The notes: generated from the sequence alone by a model not told the origin. 64,000 nt of DNA from Flavobacterium sp. YJ01 (GCF_029320955.1 NZ_CP119757.1:2666001-2730000); one strand, 5' to 3'. Numbered from the stretch's first letter, positions 17,299 to 29,948 are shown. Numbers and translations are program-made.

Positions 17299-17364
17299 AT
17301 GTTAAAATTTAAAAATTTACAACGTTTGAGTAGTACTAAAATTATTCTCAGCTGTATTATATAA
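17299..17364 (+). CDS. Possible 21-residue leader peptide
   Basis: An ATG frame of 21 codons (MLKFKNLQRLSSTKIILSCI plus a final I) lies just before the fecR-like gene, with its stop 27 bases upstream of that start. It is basic and then hydrophobic. It may be chance or a small leader; there is no homology claim. Confidence 0.22.
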   Translation: MLKFKNLQRLSSTKIILSCII

Positions 17365-17391
17365 AGAACCCAGAAATAAAATCAATTCGTA

Positions 17392-18570
17392 ATGAATTCA
17401 AATCCTGAAATAAAAAGTCTTTTACAAAAGTTTGTTTTAAACCAATGCACGCCCGAAGAAATAGACGAGGTAATTGCTTATTATAAAAAAAATCAGATTA
17501 CAGATGATTTTCCGACTGTGGAAAATGTTCAGAATCTTTTGGACGAAATGCCAAAAATGGACAAGCAAAAAGCAGATTCTATTTTCAATAATATTTTAAC
17601 AGCGTCAAAAGAAGAAGAATCTGTTATCGAAATGCCTGCAAGAAAATCTAATTACAGAAAATACATTTCTATTGCCGCTTCGATTGTTGTTTTATTAGGA
17701 ATTGGCTTTTTCTACAAACAAAATATGACAGACAAACCTGTTGAGCAAAAATTTGATTTTAAAAGCTCTGACATTGTCTTGCAATTAGAAAATGGAGAAA
17801 CTCAAATCATATCTGAACAGAATTCTTCTCAAGTAAAAGATTCAAAAGGAAATATTATCGGAAATCAAAATGGAGATAAATTGGTTTACGACAATAATTC
17901 AGATCCTGAAAAATTGGTTTACAACACGATCAAAATTCCATATGGCAAAAAATTCCGTTTGCAATTATCTGATGGAACGTTTGTTCACTTAAATTCTGGA
18001 ACGACTTTAAAATATCCTGTAAAATTTATTGCAGGAGAAAACAGACAAGTTTTTCTTGACGGTGAAGCTTTTTTTGATGTGGCAAAAGACAAAAAACATC
18101 CTTTTATAGTAAATGCTGACGAATTGAACGTTCGTGTTTTAGGAACACATTTCAACGTTTCAAATTATCCCGAAGATCCTTTAACCGATGTTGTTTTGGT
18201 TGAAGGTTCTGTTGGAATGTATCAATCTAACCAAGAATTTGATGCTAATAAAAATACCATTTTAAAGCCTGGATTTAAAGGAAGTTTCAACAAAGAAAAT
18301 GCTAAAATTTCGACAAAAGCGGTTATTACAGATATCTACACTTCTTGGATAAATGGCGGATTGACTTTTAGAAATATGACTTTCAAAAATATCATTACAA
18401 AACTTGAAAGACGCTACAACGTTACGATTATCAATAAAAATGAAAAATTGGCTAACGAAAAATTCAACGCAAGTTTTAAAGAAGAATCTATAGAAAATGT
18501 CATGAGTTATTTTAACGATATCCACGGCATTAATTACACGATAAAAAACAATCAAATACTAATTAAATAA
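17392..18570 (+). CDS. FecR-family anti-sigma factor (DUF4974)
   Basis: A 392-aa inner-membrane anti-sigma factor. A cytoplasmic N-terminal part (1-85, including LLQKFVLNQCTPEEIDEVIA) would bind the sigma factor. One membrane helix follows (about 88-106, ISIAASIVVLLGIGFF). The periplasmic FecR domain is next (about 180-275: IPYGKKFRLQLSDGTFVHLN, GEAFFDVAKDKKHPFIV, LGTHFNV). A C-terminal DUF4974 ends the protein (about 320-392: LTFRNMTFKNIITKLERRYN, GINYTIKNNQILI), which contacts the STN domain of a TonB-dependent receptor. It lies between the ECF sigma gene and susC, the usual order for a trans-envelope signalling set. Confidence 0.94.
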   Translation: MNSNPEIKSLLQKFVLNQCTPEEIDEVIAYYKKNQITDDFPTVENVQNLLDEMPKMDKQKADSIFNNILTASKEEESVIEMPARKSNYRKYISIAASIVVLLGIGFFYKQNMTDKPVEQKFDFKSSDIVLQLENGETQIISEQNSSQVKDSKGNIIGNQNGDKLVYDNNSDPEKLVYNTIKIPYGKKFRLQLSDGTFVHLNSGTTLKYPVKFIAGENRQVFLDGEAFFDVAKDKKHPFIVNADELNVRVLGTHFNVSNYPEDPLTDVVLVEGSVGMYQSNQEFDANKNTILKPGFKGSFNKENAKISTKAVITDIYTSWINGGLTFRNMTFKNIITKLERRYNVTIINKNEKLANEKFNASFKEESIENVMSYFNDIHGINYTIKNNQILIK

Positions 18571-18592
18571 CCACTAAAACCAACCAAAATCT

Positions 18593-18651
18593 ATGAAGAA
18601 AAAAGCGTATTAAATAAAAAAATCGGAAAGAGCTGCGAACAATTTCCGATT
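18593..18651 (+). promoter_or_regulatory. susC leader: mini-ORF and hairpin
   Basis: A six-codon frame (MKKKAY) at 18593-18613 is followed by a 9-base perfect stem AATCGGAAA (18621-18629) / TTTCCGATT (18643-18651), 49 bases before the susC start. It has no T-run. It could be a post-transcriptional control site or a differential-expression hairpin (inference). Confidence 0.4.
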
Positions 18652-18700
18652 AACTAAGTGATTGAATATAACGAATTAACTACAATCAATTAACAAAATT

Positions 18701-21700
18701 ATGAAAAAAAAATCTAAGAATAATGGGTTTCTATACTCATTGTTCCAAAAAGACCTAAAATTGAAACTAACTACACTACTTATTTTGGTCGCCATGTTTA
18801 ATATTAGAGGGAATACTTATGCCCAAAAGACAAAAGTTACTCTGGAATTAAACAATTCAACAATCGAAAAGGTTATTGAGACCATTGAGCAAAAAACGGA
18901 TTTCAGATTTATTTACAAATTGAGCGATATCGACTTAGATCGAACGGTTTCAATTTCTGTAAAAGATCAGTCTATATATGTGGTTTTAGATCGAATTTTT
19001 AAAGGAACCCCAACCGAATTTAAAATTCGTGACACACAGATTATTCTAAAAAAGCCAGAACTCAAATCACAGATTATCGAATTTCAAAAACAAACCGTAA
19101 CAGGTGTCATAACCGATGAAAACGGAATGCCTTTACCTGGCGCTTCTGTTATTGAAGAAGGAACTAGAAACGGAATGGTTACTGATTTTGATGGAAAATA
19201 CAAACTTACTGTTGAAAGCGCACAATCTGTAATTGTGGTTTCTTTTGTTGGATATAAAGAGAAAAAAGTTACGGCTAATCAGAGCGTAATCAATATTCAG
19301 CTTCTTCCAGATGCAACTGATTTACAAGAAATTGTTGTGGTTGGTTACGGCACAGCTACAAAAAGAGATGTTACGGGTGCGGTTTCTTCTATTGCTTCAA
19401 AAGACATGAATCAAGGTGCGATCGTGAATCCGTTGCAATTAATTGCTGGAAAAGCAGCCGGAGTAAATATTACGCAATTAGGAAGTGAGCCAGGTAATGG
19501 ACCAAGCGTTCGTATTCGTGGAATTTCGTCTCTAATTGGAGGAAGTGATCCTTTGGTAGTTGTAGATGGAATTCAAGGAAATATGGATTTATTAAACCAA
19601 GTTCCGCCAAGCGAAATTGAAAGTTTTGATATTTTGAAAGATGCTTCTGCAACTGCAATTTACGGTTCGCGCGGTGCGCCTGGTGTGCTTATCATTACAA
19701 CAAAAAAGAATAAAGCGGGTAAAACTACAATTGAATATATCGGTTCTACTTCTTTAGATTTTATTCCAAAGAAATTACACATGTTAAATGCTGATGAATG
19801 GTGGGCGGCGGCGCAAAGTGTTGGTGTTCCTGCATCTGCCAATCATGGTTCAAATACAGATTGGTATGGACTTTTAACACAAACTGGAATTTCGCAAACC
19901 CATACTTTATCTTTTGGCGGAGGAACAGATAAATTCAATTATCGAGCTTCTTTAAGTGCAATTTTGCAAGATGGAGTTGTAATCAATTCAAACAATAAAA
20001 AATATATCGGACGTATTCAGGCAACTCAATTGGCTTTGGATGATAAATTAAAATTGACGTTTAATTTAAATACAGGGATTAATAACACGACGAGTATTAT
20101 TCAAAGTATTGGAACGGCTGCTTATACTTCAAATTTAATAACAAATGCTTATTTGGTTAGACCGACAGATCCAGTTTTTAATACAGACGGAACTTATTTT
20201 ACAGATCCAAACGTATTTCAATATTTAAATCCATATGCAACTGCACAAACAGTTTCCAATGAACGTGAAAATGACAACTTATTTGCAAGTTTAAAAGCAG
20301 ATTTAGATTTAGCAAAAGGGTTAACGGCAAGCTGGTTTGGAAGCTGGAGAAAAACAAATACAACCGAAGGATACTATCTTCCTGTAGTTTCTACTAGTGC
20401 TTATGCAATTGATCAAAATGGTTATGGAAATGTTAGAAACAATAGACAAAATGAAAAACTAACCAACTTTAGTTTAAATTACAAAAGGACATTTGGCGTA
20501 CACAACGTAAATGTTTTAGGGTTGTACGAATGGCAAAATCAGGCTTATCAAGGAAATTTTGCACAGGTTAGAGGTTTTATGAATGATCAGGCAACATTTA
20601 ATGCACTTCAGTTAGGTGATTTAACTAAAATTCGACCTGGAGATATTGAATCATATAAAAACGACAGAACTTTAGTTTCATTTTTAGCAAGAGTAAATTA
20701 CTCTTTATTAGATCGTTATTTAGTTACAGCAAGTATTCGTCGTGATGGTTCGTCTGTATTTGGCGCAAACAACAAATGGGGAAATTTCCCTTCTGCATCT
20801 GTTGCATGGCAAATTGACAAAGAGCCTTTTATGCAAAAACAAAATTTATTTAATGAGTTGAAAGTTCGCGTTGGTTATGGAGCAACTGGAAATCAGCAAG
20901 GTCTTCTTCCGCAACAATCACTTTCATTGGTTGGAAGTTCAGGAATTACTTATTTTGGAGGTCAGCCGATTACCAATTACAGCATTTACCAAAACTCAAA
21001 TGCTGATTTAAAATGGGAAACAAAAAAGCAAACCAATTTAGGTCTTGATTTTGCTCTTTTAGATAACAGATTAAGAGGAACTGTTGACGTTTATACTTCA
21101 AAAACAGAAGATTTATTATTTGATTATACAGTACCTCAGCCTCCATATCCTTACAACACAATTAAGGCAAATGTTGGAAGTATTTCAAACAAAGGCATCG
21201 AAGTTTCGCTTGCTTATGATGTAATTAAATCGCAAAACAGCACACTTACTTTAGGCGGAAATGTTTCTTTTATGAAAAACGAAGTGCTTAATCTAAACGG
21301 AAGTATTAACGGAGTTCCTTTAAATACAGATTATGTTCCGTGGGGAGCTGCAAACTCTTTTTTAGTTAAAGGAAAACCAATTGGAGCGTTTTATATTTTA
21401 GAACATACAGGTAAAAACGAAAACAATGTTGAGACCGTTTTGGATCGTGACGGAAACGGCATAATCGATCAAGGAGTTAAAAGTCCAGACCGTTATTATG
21501 CAGGTTCAGCTTTACCAACTTACACTTTCTCATTTAATCCATCTTATCGATATAAAAATTTCGATGCTTCTATGTTAGTGAGAGGTTCTGGAGGAAATAA
21601 AATTTATAATGGATTACGTTCTAACTTAAGCAGATTAGAAAATATTGGTAAATCGAATGTTTTGGCAAGTGCTGTAGAAACCGGAATTTATACTTCGCCA

Positions 21701-21964
21701 TATGGTTCAGATTTATGGTTAGAAGACGGTTCTTTTGTTCGTTTAGAAAATCTTACAGCGGGATATACGTTCCGTTTTACAGATAAATATATTGATACTA
21801 TAAGACTTTCACTTACAGGAAATAACTTATTCTTAATTACCGATTATTCAGGTATTGATCCAGAATTGAATGTAAGCGGTGGTGGAGATAACTTCGGTGG
21901 CGATAGAGGAATTTATCCTCGTACCAGAAGCGTGGCGTTTGGTTTGACTGTAAAATTTAAATAG
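18701..21964 (+). CDS. SusC/RagA TonB-linked outer-membrane transporter with STN domain
   Basis: A 1087-aa outer-membrane receptor for oligosaccharide import. After a long signal region (1-42, ending in NTYAQ) comes an STN domain (about 45-115: VTLELNNSTIEKVIETIEQ, FRFIYKLSDIDLD), the part that contacts FecR. A carboxypeptidase-regulatory-like domain follows (about 130-200: VTGVITDENGMPLPGASVIE). The SusC signature LQEIVVVGYGTATKRDVTGA, the plug (VRIRGISSLIGGSDPLVVVD, SATAIYGSRGAPGVLIITTK) and a 22-strand-type barrel ending in FGLTVKFK complete it. Co-transcribed with the susD gene (8-base gap). The glycan is inferred to be starch/maltodextrin from the downstream GH13 and GH97 genes. Confidence 0.96.
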   Translation: MKKKSKNNGFLYSLFQKDLKLKLTTLLILVAMFNIRGNTYAQKTKVTLELNNSTIEKVIETIEQKTDFRFIYKLSDIDLDRTVSISVKDQSIYVVLDRIFKGTPTEFKIRDTQIILKKPELKSQIIEFQKQTVTGVITDENGMPLPGASVIEEGTRNGMVTDFDGKYKLTVESAQSVIVVSFVGYKEKKVTANQSVINIQLLPDATDLQEIVVVGYGTATKRDVTGAVSSIASKDMNQGAIVNPLQLIAGKAAGVNITQLGSEPGNGPSVRIRGISSLIGGSDPLVVVDGIQGNMDLLNQVPPSEIESFDILKDASATAIYGSRGAPGVLIITTKKNKAGKTTIEYIGSTSLDFIPKKLHMLNADEWWAAAQSVGVPASANHGSNTDWYGLLTQTGISQTHTLSFGGGTDKFNYRASLSAILQDGVVINSNNKKYIGRIQATQLALDDKLKLTFNLNTGINNTTSIIQSIGTAAYTSNLITNAYLVRPTDPVFNTDGTYFTDPNVFQYLNPYATAQTVSNERENDNLFASLKADLDLAKGLTASWFGSWRKTNTTEGYYLPVVSTSAYAIDQNGYGNVRNNRQNEKLTNFSLNYKRTFGVHNVNVLGLYEWQNQAYQGNFAQVRGFMNDQATFNALQLGDLTKIRPGDIESYKNDRTLVSFLARVNYSLLDRYLVTASIRRDGSSVFGANNKWGNFPSASVAWQIDKEPFMQKQNLFNELKVRVGYGATGNQQGLLPQQSLSLVGSSGITYFGGQPITNYSIYQNSNADLKWETKKQTNLGLDFALLDNRLRGTVDVYTSKTEDLLFDYTVPQPPYPYNTIKANVGSISNKGIEVSLAYDVIKSQNSTLTLGGNVSFMKNEVLNLNGSINGVPLNTDYVPWGAANSFLVKGKPIGAFYILEHTGKNENNVETVLDRDGNGIIDQGVKSPDRYYAGSALPTYTFSFNPSYRYKNFDASMLVRGSGGNKIYNGLRSNLSRLENIGKSNVLASAVETGIYTSPYGSDLWLEDGSFVRLENLTAGYTFRFTDKYIDTIRLSLTGNNLFLITDYSGIDPELNVSGGGDNFGGDRGIYPRTRSVAFGLTVKFK

Positions 21965-21972
21965 TAAAAGAA

Positions 21973-23481
21973 ATGAAAATCAAAAATATAATATTGACAG
22001 GAAGCATTTGTTTCTTGACACTTTTTAGTTGTACAGATATTGAAGAAAATGTGTACGATAAATATCCCGCAGAAGATTTTTACGGAACACCTGCTGGAGC
22101 TGATATTGCCCTTGCAAATGTATACGCGCAAGTTCCAGGAGAATTTGTTCGAGATGGAGCAAGTGGCGTTGGTTATGCCGGAGCCGATAATGGCTGGTAC
22201 GATATGAACTGTATGTCTTCTGACGAACAGGTTATTCCGCACAGAAATACAGGCGACTGGCAAATGGATTTTGCACGTTTGCACAAACACGAATGGCTTC
22301 CAACAGATTTTATTATCAACAATACTTGGAACTGGCTTTACAAATCTATTTTCAATGCCAATCTTGCGGTAGATTTATTGCAAAAAGCAAATGCCGATGC
22401 TTCAAAAATTGCTGAAGCTAAAACCTTGAGAGCTTTCTTTTATTATTTATTAATTGATGATTATGGAGATGTTCCTTTCTTCACAGACAATAATATTACC
22501 GTTGATAAAATTCCGCAATCAAGCCGTAAAGAAGTTTATGATTTTATCGTAAAAGAATTGACAGAAAACGTTGATTTATTATCAGGAACAAGAGGCGGAA
22601 ATTATTACGGAAGATTCAATAAATGGGCAGGTTATACTTTGTTAGCAAAAGTGTATTTGAATGCACAAGTTTATACCGGAACTCCAAAATGGAACGAAGC
22701 TTTAGCGGCTTGTAACAAAGTTGCCGAAGGCGGATTTACGCTTCATTCTGGCGCTACAGATGCCGCAAATCCGTTAGGAAGCAAGTATTTTGAGTTATTT
22801 GGAGATGTTCTTCCAGAAGACGAAACTATTCTTCCAATTTACGCAACACTAGATATAGTTTCTCGTAATGTTTATGCAGTTCGTAGTTTATACGGCGCGC
22901 ACGCTCAAGCTTTATTTGGTTTTAGCGGTTGGAATGGTACTATTGTTCCGAAAGCGTTTTTCTTAAAATATGATGCGAATGATATTCGTAGAAAACAATA
23001 TTTGTTTGGAGAACAGCCAGGAGGGTTCAATTATACGCTTGATGTTGCTTCATTAGATAATCCAGGAGCAGATCCACAGGCGGGAGTTCGTAATGTGAAA
23101 TTTTATCCTGTCGCGCCAAGAACAGGTGGAGGAGCTTCTAACGACTTCCCTATTTTTAGATATGCAGATGTAATTTTAATGATGGCAGAATGTAACGCTC
23201 GTTTAGGAAATGCCGCAGCTGCAAAACCTTTTATAGATCAAATCAGACAGCGTGCAGGATTAAGTGCTTTAGATCATAATCCTTCTCTTGATGAGATTTA
23301 TAACGAAAGAGGTTTTGAACTAAGCTGGGAAGGCCACAGAAGACAAGATATGATTCGTTTTGATAAATTTTTATTGGCAAACGAATTCAGACCTGCGTCT
23401 CCTGCATTCAGAAAATTGTTCCCAATTCCAACTTCAGCTTTAGATGCTAATCGCGGATTAAAACAAAACCCTGGTTACTAA
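21973..23481 (+). CDS. SusD/RagB surface glycan-binding lipoprotein
   Basis: A 502-aa lipoprotein (lipobox LFSC near residue 20) that caps the SusC barrel and binds oligosaccharide. The TPR-rich N-terminal half and the family's C-terminal features are visible: FPIFRYADVILMMAECNARL, IRQRAGL, NERGFELSWEGHRRQDMIRF and FPIPTSALDANRGLKQNPGY. It is directly coupled to susC and followed 13 bases later by the SusE gene. Length and motifs are normal. Confidence 0.96.
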   Translation: MKIKNIILTGSICFLTLFSCTDIEENVYDKYPAEDFYGTPAGADIALANVYAQVPGEFVRDGASGVGYAGADNGWYDMNCMSSDEQVIPHRNTGDWQMDFARLHKHEWLPTDFIINNTWNWLYKSIFNANLAVDLLQKANADASKIAEAKTLRAFFYYLLIDDYGDVPFFTDNNITVDKIPQSSRKEVYDFIVKELTENVDLLSGTRGGNYYGRFNKWAGYTLLAKVYLNAQVYTGTPKWNEALAACNKVAEGGFTLHSGATDAANPLGSKYFELFGDVLPEDETILPIYATLDIVSRNVYAVRSLYGAHAQALFGFSGWNGTIVPKAFFLKYDANDIRRKQYLFGEQPGGFNYTLDVASLDNPGADPQAGVRNVKFYPVAPRTGGGASNDFPIFRYADVILMMAECNARLGNAAAAKPFIDQIRQRAGLSALDHNPSLDEIYNERGFELSWEGHRRQDMIRFDKFLLANEFRPASPAFRKLFPIPTSALDANRGLKQNPGY

Positions 23482-23494
23482 AAACAAAACTATC

Positions 23495-24574
23495 ATGAAA
23501 AAATATATCAATAAATTATTCATATTAGGCAGTTTGCTGTTCTTGGGTTCATCCTGCGACAGCGATGCCGAATTAACAACTCTAGAAGCTGTTAATTTCC
23601 CTTCAGAAATTACTGTTTCATCTAGCAAAATTGTTCTAACAGAAGATACAGCAGACGATCAGGTTTTACTGGTTTCATGGCCTGAAGTTACTTTTCCTAT
23701 CGAAGCTCCTGTAACGTATGCGCTTCAATTTGATTTGGTTGGGGATACAAGCGGTGCAAATGCTTGGCAAAAAGCTAAACGAATTGAAGTTGGAACAGAT
23801 GTTTTAAGCAAAACTTTAATTGGTCAGGAATTAAATAAAATTGCTGTCGATTTAGGACTTCCTATTGATGTTGAAGGAAAATTGGTCGTTCGCGTAGAAG
23901 CTGCAATGGATCGTAAAGTGTTTTCTAACCCAATTACTTTGACAATTACGCCTTATGAAAAAAGCGTTGTTTTTGGCGAAATTTATATGCCGGGAAGTTA
24001 TCAAAACTGGGCTATAGAAACTGCGGCGGCTTTAACTGCGATTCAAAAAGGTGTTTACCAAGGTTATATGACGGCTGCTCCTGGAGCTGGACTTGGATTC
24101 AAATTGAATACAGAGAGAAACTGGGCACAGTTTTATGGCGCTGGAGCAACCAACAGCGATTTGCAAAACATGAGTGATACAGATTTTCAACTTCCTGCTG
24201 CTGGTTCCTATCAAATTAAAGTGAATTTAAATACTTTAAAATGGACTGCAACTCCTTATTCTTGGGGAATTGTGGGTGATGCAACTTCTGGAAGCTGGGA
24301 TAATAGTACGCCAATGAGTTACGATCATCAGACAAAAACTTGGAAAGTGACTGCTGTTTTAGTTCCTGGAAATGTGAAATTCAGATTGAACAATAGCTGG
24401 ACAATCAATTACGGACCTAAAAACACTACAGACGGAATTGTATATCTAGATGATCAAGGTTCTCATTATGTTGGCGAAGGCGGTACTTACGAAATCACAT
24501 TACAAATAAACGATGTTGATCCTGCAACTACCGGATATCCTCCAACTGCTACTTATACCATCACAAAGAAATAG
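23495..24574 (+). CDS. SusE-like starch-binding outer-membrane lipoprotein
   Basis: A 359-aa lipoprotein (lipobox GSSC about residue 20). An N-terminal SusE domain of Ig-like type (about 25-150) is followed by two starch-binding-type beta modules: one around 160-245 (GEIYMPGSYQNWAI) and one around 250-355 (SWGIVGDATSGSWDNSTPMS, VKFRLNNSWTINYG). These resemble the tandem binding modules of SusE/SusF, which hold starch at the cell surface. It sits between susD and the GH13 gene, as SusE does in the Bacteroides sus operon. It has fewer modules than SusF. Confidence 0.88.
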   Translation: MKKYINKLFILGSLLFLGSSCDSDAELTTLEAVNFPSEITVSSSKIVLTEDTADDQVLLVSWPEVTFPIEAPVTYALQFDLVGDTSGANAWQKAKRIEVGTDVLSKTLIGQELNKIAVDLGLPIDVEGKLVVRVEAAMDRKVFSNPITLTITPYEKSVVFGEIYMPGSYQNWAIETAAALTAIQKGVYQGYMTAAPGAGLGFKLNTERNWAQFYGAGATNSDLQNMSDTDFQLPAAGSYQIKVNLNTLKWTATPYSWGIVGDATSGSWDNSTPMSYDHQTKTWKVTAVLVPGNVKFRLNNSWTINYGPKNTTDGIVYLDDQGSHYVGEGGTYEITLQINDVDPATTGYPPTATYTITKK

Positions 24575-24605
24575 ATAAAAATTAAGTTTAGTTTGGTTTG
24601 AGTTT

Positions 24606-24633
24606 ACCTGCCTTTTTACTTCGAAAGGCAGGT
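24606..24633 (+). promoter_or_regulatory. Intercistronic hairpin between SusE and GH13 genes
   Basis: The 10-base perfect stem ACCTGCCTTT / AAAGGCAGGT has an 8-base loop and no T-run. It may stabilise or process the operon mRNA, or act as a weak attenuator. Confidence 0.55.
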
Positions 24634-24672
24634 TACTTTCCAGCCATTTAAAAACATAAAAAAGTAAAAATC

Positions 24673-28283
<3,611 letters not shown>

Positions 28284-28305
28284 ATTGGTTAATATAGTTG
28301 TAATT

Positions 28306-28343
28306 AAAAAGCCGTATGAAAATTTCATACGGCTTTTTTTATT
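28306..28343 (+). terminator. Terminator of the starch operon
   Basis: A stem of 14-15 bases (AAAAAGCCGTATGAAA / TTTCATACGGCTTTTT) is followed by Ts, 22 bases after the GH97 stop. Confidence 0.92.
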
Positions 28344-28349
28344 TTTCTT

Positions 28350-28498
28350 TTGCCACGAATTGCACAAATTTGCACGAATTTATTTTAAACAATTATTGCC
28401 ACAGATTAAAAGGATTTAAATGATTTTTTTTAATCTTCCTAATCCTTTTAATCTGTGGCAAAAAAAGAATTCGTGTAAATTTGTGCAATTCGTGGCAA
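28350..28498. repeat. Nested palindromes: GCCACGAATT outside, GCCACAGATT inside
   Basis: The outer 31-base arms (28350-28380 and 28468-28498) pair with one mismatch. The inner 21-base arms (28396-28416 and 28441-28461) pair perfectly. The outer family recurs alone at 60246-60306 and the inner family alone at 17016-17080, so this looks like one repeat element inserted in another. Confidence 0.85.
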
Positions 28499-28505
28499 CA
28501 TTTTT

Positions 28506-29060
28506 TTAGAAAGAATAATTGAGCGCAACCCCAAAATCATTCTTTAATGTAATATCGTTTTTAATGACAGTAGGCTTAAATGCCAATTTTTCATCTACAT
28601 TAAATTGTGAAAGTGCCGCATCAATATTGGCATCTATGATATTTAAGACATAAAATCCAACGATAAATAAAGCTGATAAATCTCTATTTCTCTGATATAT
28701 TTTTTGAGCAGAAATTAATTGGCTTTCGCTTAAGTTTGCTAAAAATTGTGAATCACTTTTAATTCCTTCCAATCTATTTTTGTATTCATCTCTGTAAACA
28801 TTATAATTTTTCTGATTATCCATGTACAAATACGTACTTGTTCCTATTGTCCCATAAACTAAAGGAAGTTTCCAGTACTTTTTATTGTAAATCTGTCCTA
28901 AACCTGGGAAAATTGCCGAATAAAATGCTGCTTTTTCAGGACGAAGCGGATCAATTTCTTCCGATTTAAAAGTGTCTTTTAAAATTATTTGTGTTTTTTC
29001 TTGAGCAAATACTGAATTTAATCCCAAAAAGAATAATAGAAGTATGAATTGATTCTGCAT
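28506..29060 (-). CDS. DUF5683 family membrane protein
   Basis: A 184-aa protein with a signal-like N-terminus (about 1-19, ending in NSVFAQ). The core RPEKAAFYSAIFPGLGQIYN, KKYWKLPLVYGTIGTSTYLY and later RDLSALFIVGFYVLNIIDAN match the DUF5683 family, common in Bacteroidota and without known function. Two or three membrane helices are likely. The C-terminal DFGVALNYSF reads like a final beta strand. It is transcribed alone, and its 3' end abuts the nested palindrome at 28350-28498. Confidence 0.8.
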   Translation of the reverse strand: MQNQFILLLFFLGLNSVFAQEKTQIILKDTFKSEEIDPLRPEKAAFYSAIFPGLGQIYNKKYWKLPLVYGTIGTSTYLYMDNQKNYNVYRDEYKNRLEGIKSDSQFLANLSESQLISAQKIYQRNRDLSALFIVGFYVLNIIDANIDAALSQFNVDEKLAFKPTVIKNDITLKNDFGVALNYSF

Positions 29061-29200
29061 AAAGTTTTCTTTTAAAATATTTGTTTCAAAGAAAACTTTT
29101 TAGTTCTAAGAATTTTCTTAAATTATAGACAAATAAAAGCCAATTTTTAATTTGCCTAATACTCAATCATATATGCATTAAAAATAAAAATAATACTACA

Positions 29201-29235
29201 ATTTTTGCAATATTCAACTTAAATCTGTTACTTTG
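29201..29235 (+). promoter_or_regulatory. Possible promoter for the 49-aa/DUF6169-like pair
   Basis: TTTTTG near 29201-29206, then about 20 bases, then TTACTTTG (29228-29235, one mismatch to TAnnTTTG). Transcription would start at or very near the ATG at 29240, implying a leaderless or nearly leaderless message. Confidence 0.35.
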
Positions 29236-29239
29236 CATT

Positions 29240-29389
29240 ATGAAATCTACAACAATAAATAAAGAAGCCATTAAAGCTGCAATTATCAAAATGAGAGAAG
29301 ATAAAATTGCTGTGCGTTCTTTTTTACAAGGAACAGCATCGATCGAAACCTTAACTTCAAAAGGTATCAAGCTTGTTAAAACGATATAA
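29240..29389 (+). CDS. 49-aa small protein, first gene of a coupled pair
   Basis: A short ORF (MKSTTINKEAIKAAIIKMRE at the start, SKGIKLVKTI at the end). It is not recognised by name. The sequence is mostly one basic amphipathic helix with a short C-terminal strand ending in a G-x-K-L-V-K pattern. Its last 17 bases overlap the start of the next gene (TTG at 29373), so the two are probably translationally coupled. Size, order and overlap resemble small two-gene modules such as toxin-antitoxin pairs, but there is no direct evidence of that function. Confidence 0.65.
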   Translation: MKSTTINKEAIKAAIIKMREDKIAVRSFLQGTASIETLTSKGIKLVKTI

Positions 29390-29879
29390 TTATACTTTTA
29401 ACGCTGACTCTGGTTATTATAGTTTTTTTACAACAAGTGAGATTGAATACAGAGTTGCCTTTTATGAAGATTTCACTTTAGAATCATGTATTAGTGATGA
29501 CAAAAAACTCGGAAATATCTATCAAATTACGATTGATAAAATTGGCACTAAACCTGCTTTTTATGATAGAAAGGTTTCAGAAACAATCAAAAATATTATA
29601 ATTTCTTTTTTTGAAAATATTGAAGATGCATTGATTTATATTTGTGATGATAATGACAAAAAAGCCTTTCAGAGATTTTCTGCTTTTGATAGATGGTACA
29701 ATAATAGCTCAATGACAGGTCATATAACAAAGCTTAATAATATTATAGAATTTGATTCTGATAATGAAAAGATTAAGCTTTATACTTCTTTGATGTTTCA
29801 TAAAGATAATCGCAATATTGAAAACATAAAAATAGCATTTAATAATATTAGGAATGCATTAGATGGAGAAAAGCCATAG
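29373..29879 (+). CDS. DUF6169-like protein, second gene of a coupled pair
   Basis: A 168-aa soluble protein with TTG as the likely start (overlapping the 49-aa gene by 17 bases; no ATG fits). The N-terminus LKRYNYTFNADSGYYSFFTT and IEYRVAFYEDFTLESCI match my recollection of the DUF6169 family pattern, which has no known function. The middle carries YQITIDKIGTKPAFYDRKVS and a helical IIISFFENIEDALIYICDDN with FQRFSAFDRWY. It is very AT-rich. No catalytic motif stands out. It is followed by a terminator-like hairpin that also faces mfd. Confidence 0.65.
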   Translation: MLKRYNYTFNADSGYYSFFTTSEIEYRVAFYEDFTLESCISDDKKLGNIYQITIDKIGTKPAFYDRKVSETIKNIIISFFENIEDALIYICDDNDKKAFQRFSAFDRWYNNSSMTGHITKLNNIIEFDSDNEKIKLYTSLMFHKDNRNIENIKIAFNNIRNALDGEKP

Positions 29880-29893
29880 TTCCAATTAATGAT

Positions 29894-29923
29894 AAAACCG
29901 ATATACTTCTATATATCGGTTTC
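29894..29923. terminator. Bidirectional terminator-like hairpin
   Basis: An 11-base stem AAACCGATATA / TATATCGGTTT with a 6-base loop lies between the convergent DUF6169-like gene and mfd. The T-tracts are modest. Confidence 0.65.
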
Positions 29924-29948
29924 ATTATTTTAAAAAACTAAATAAATT

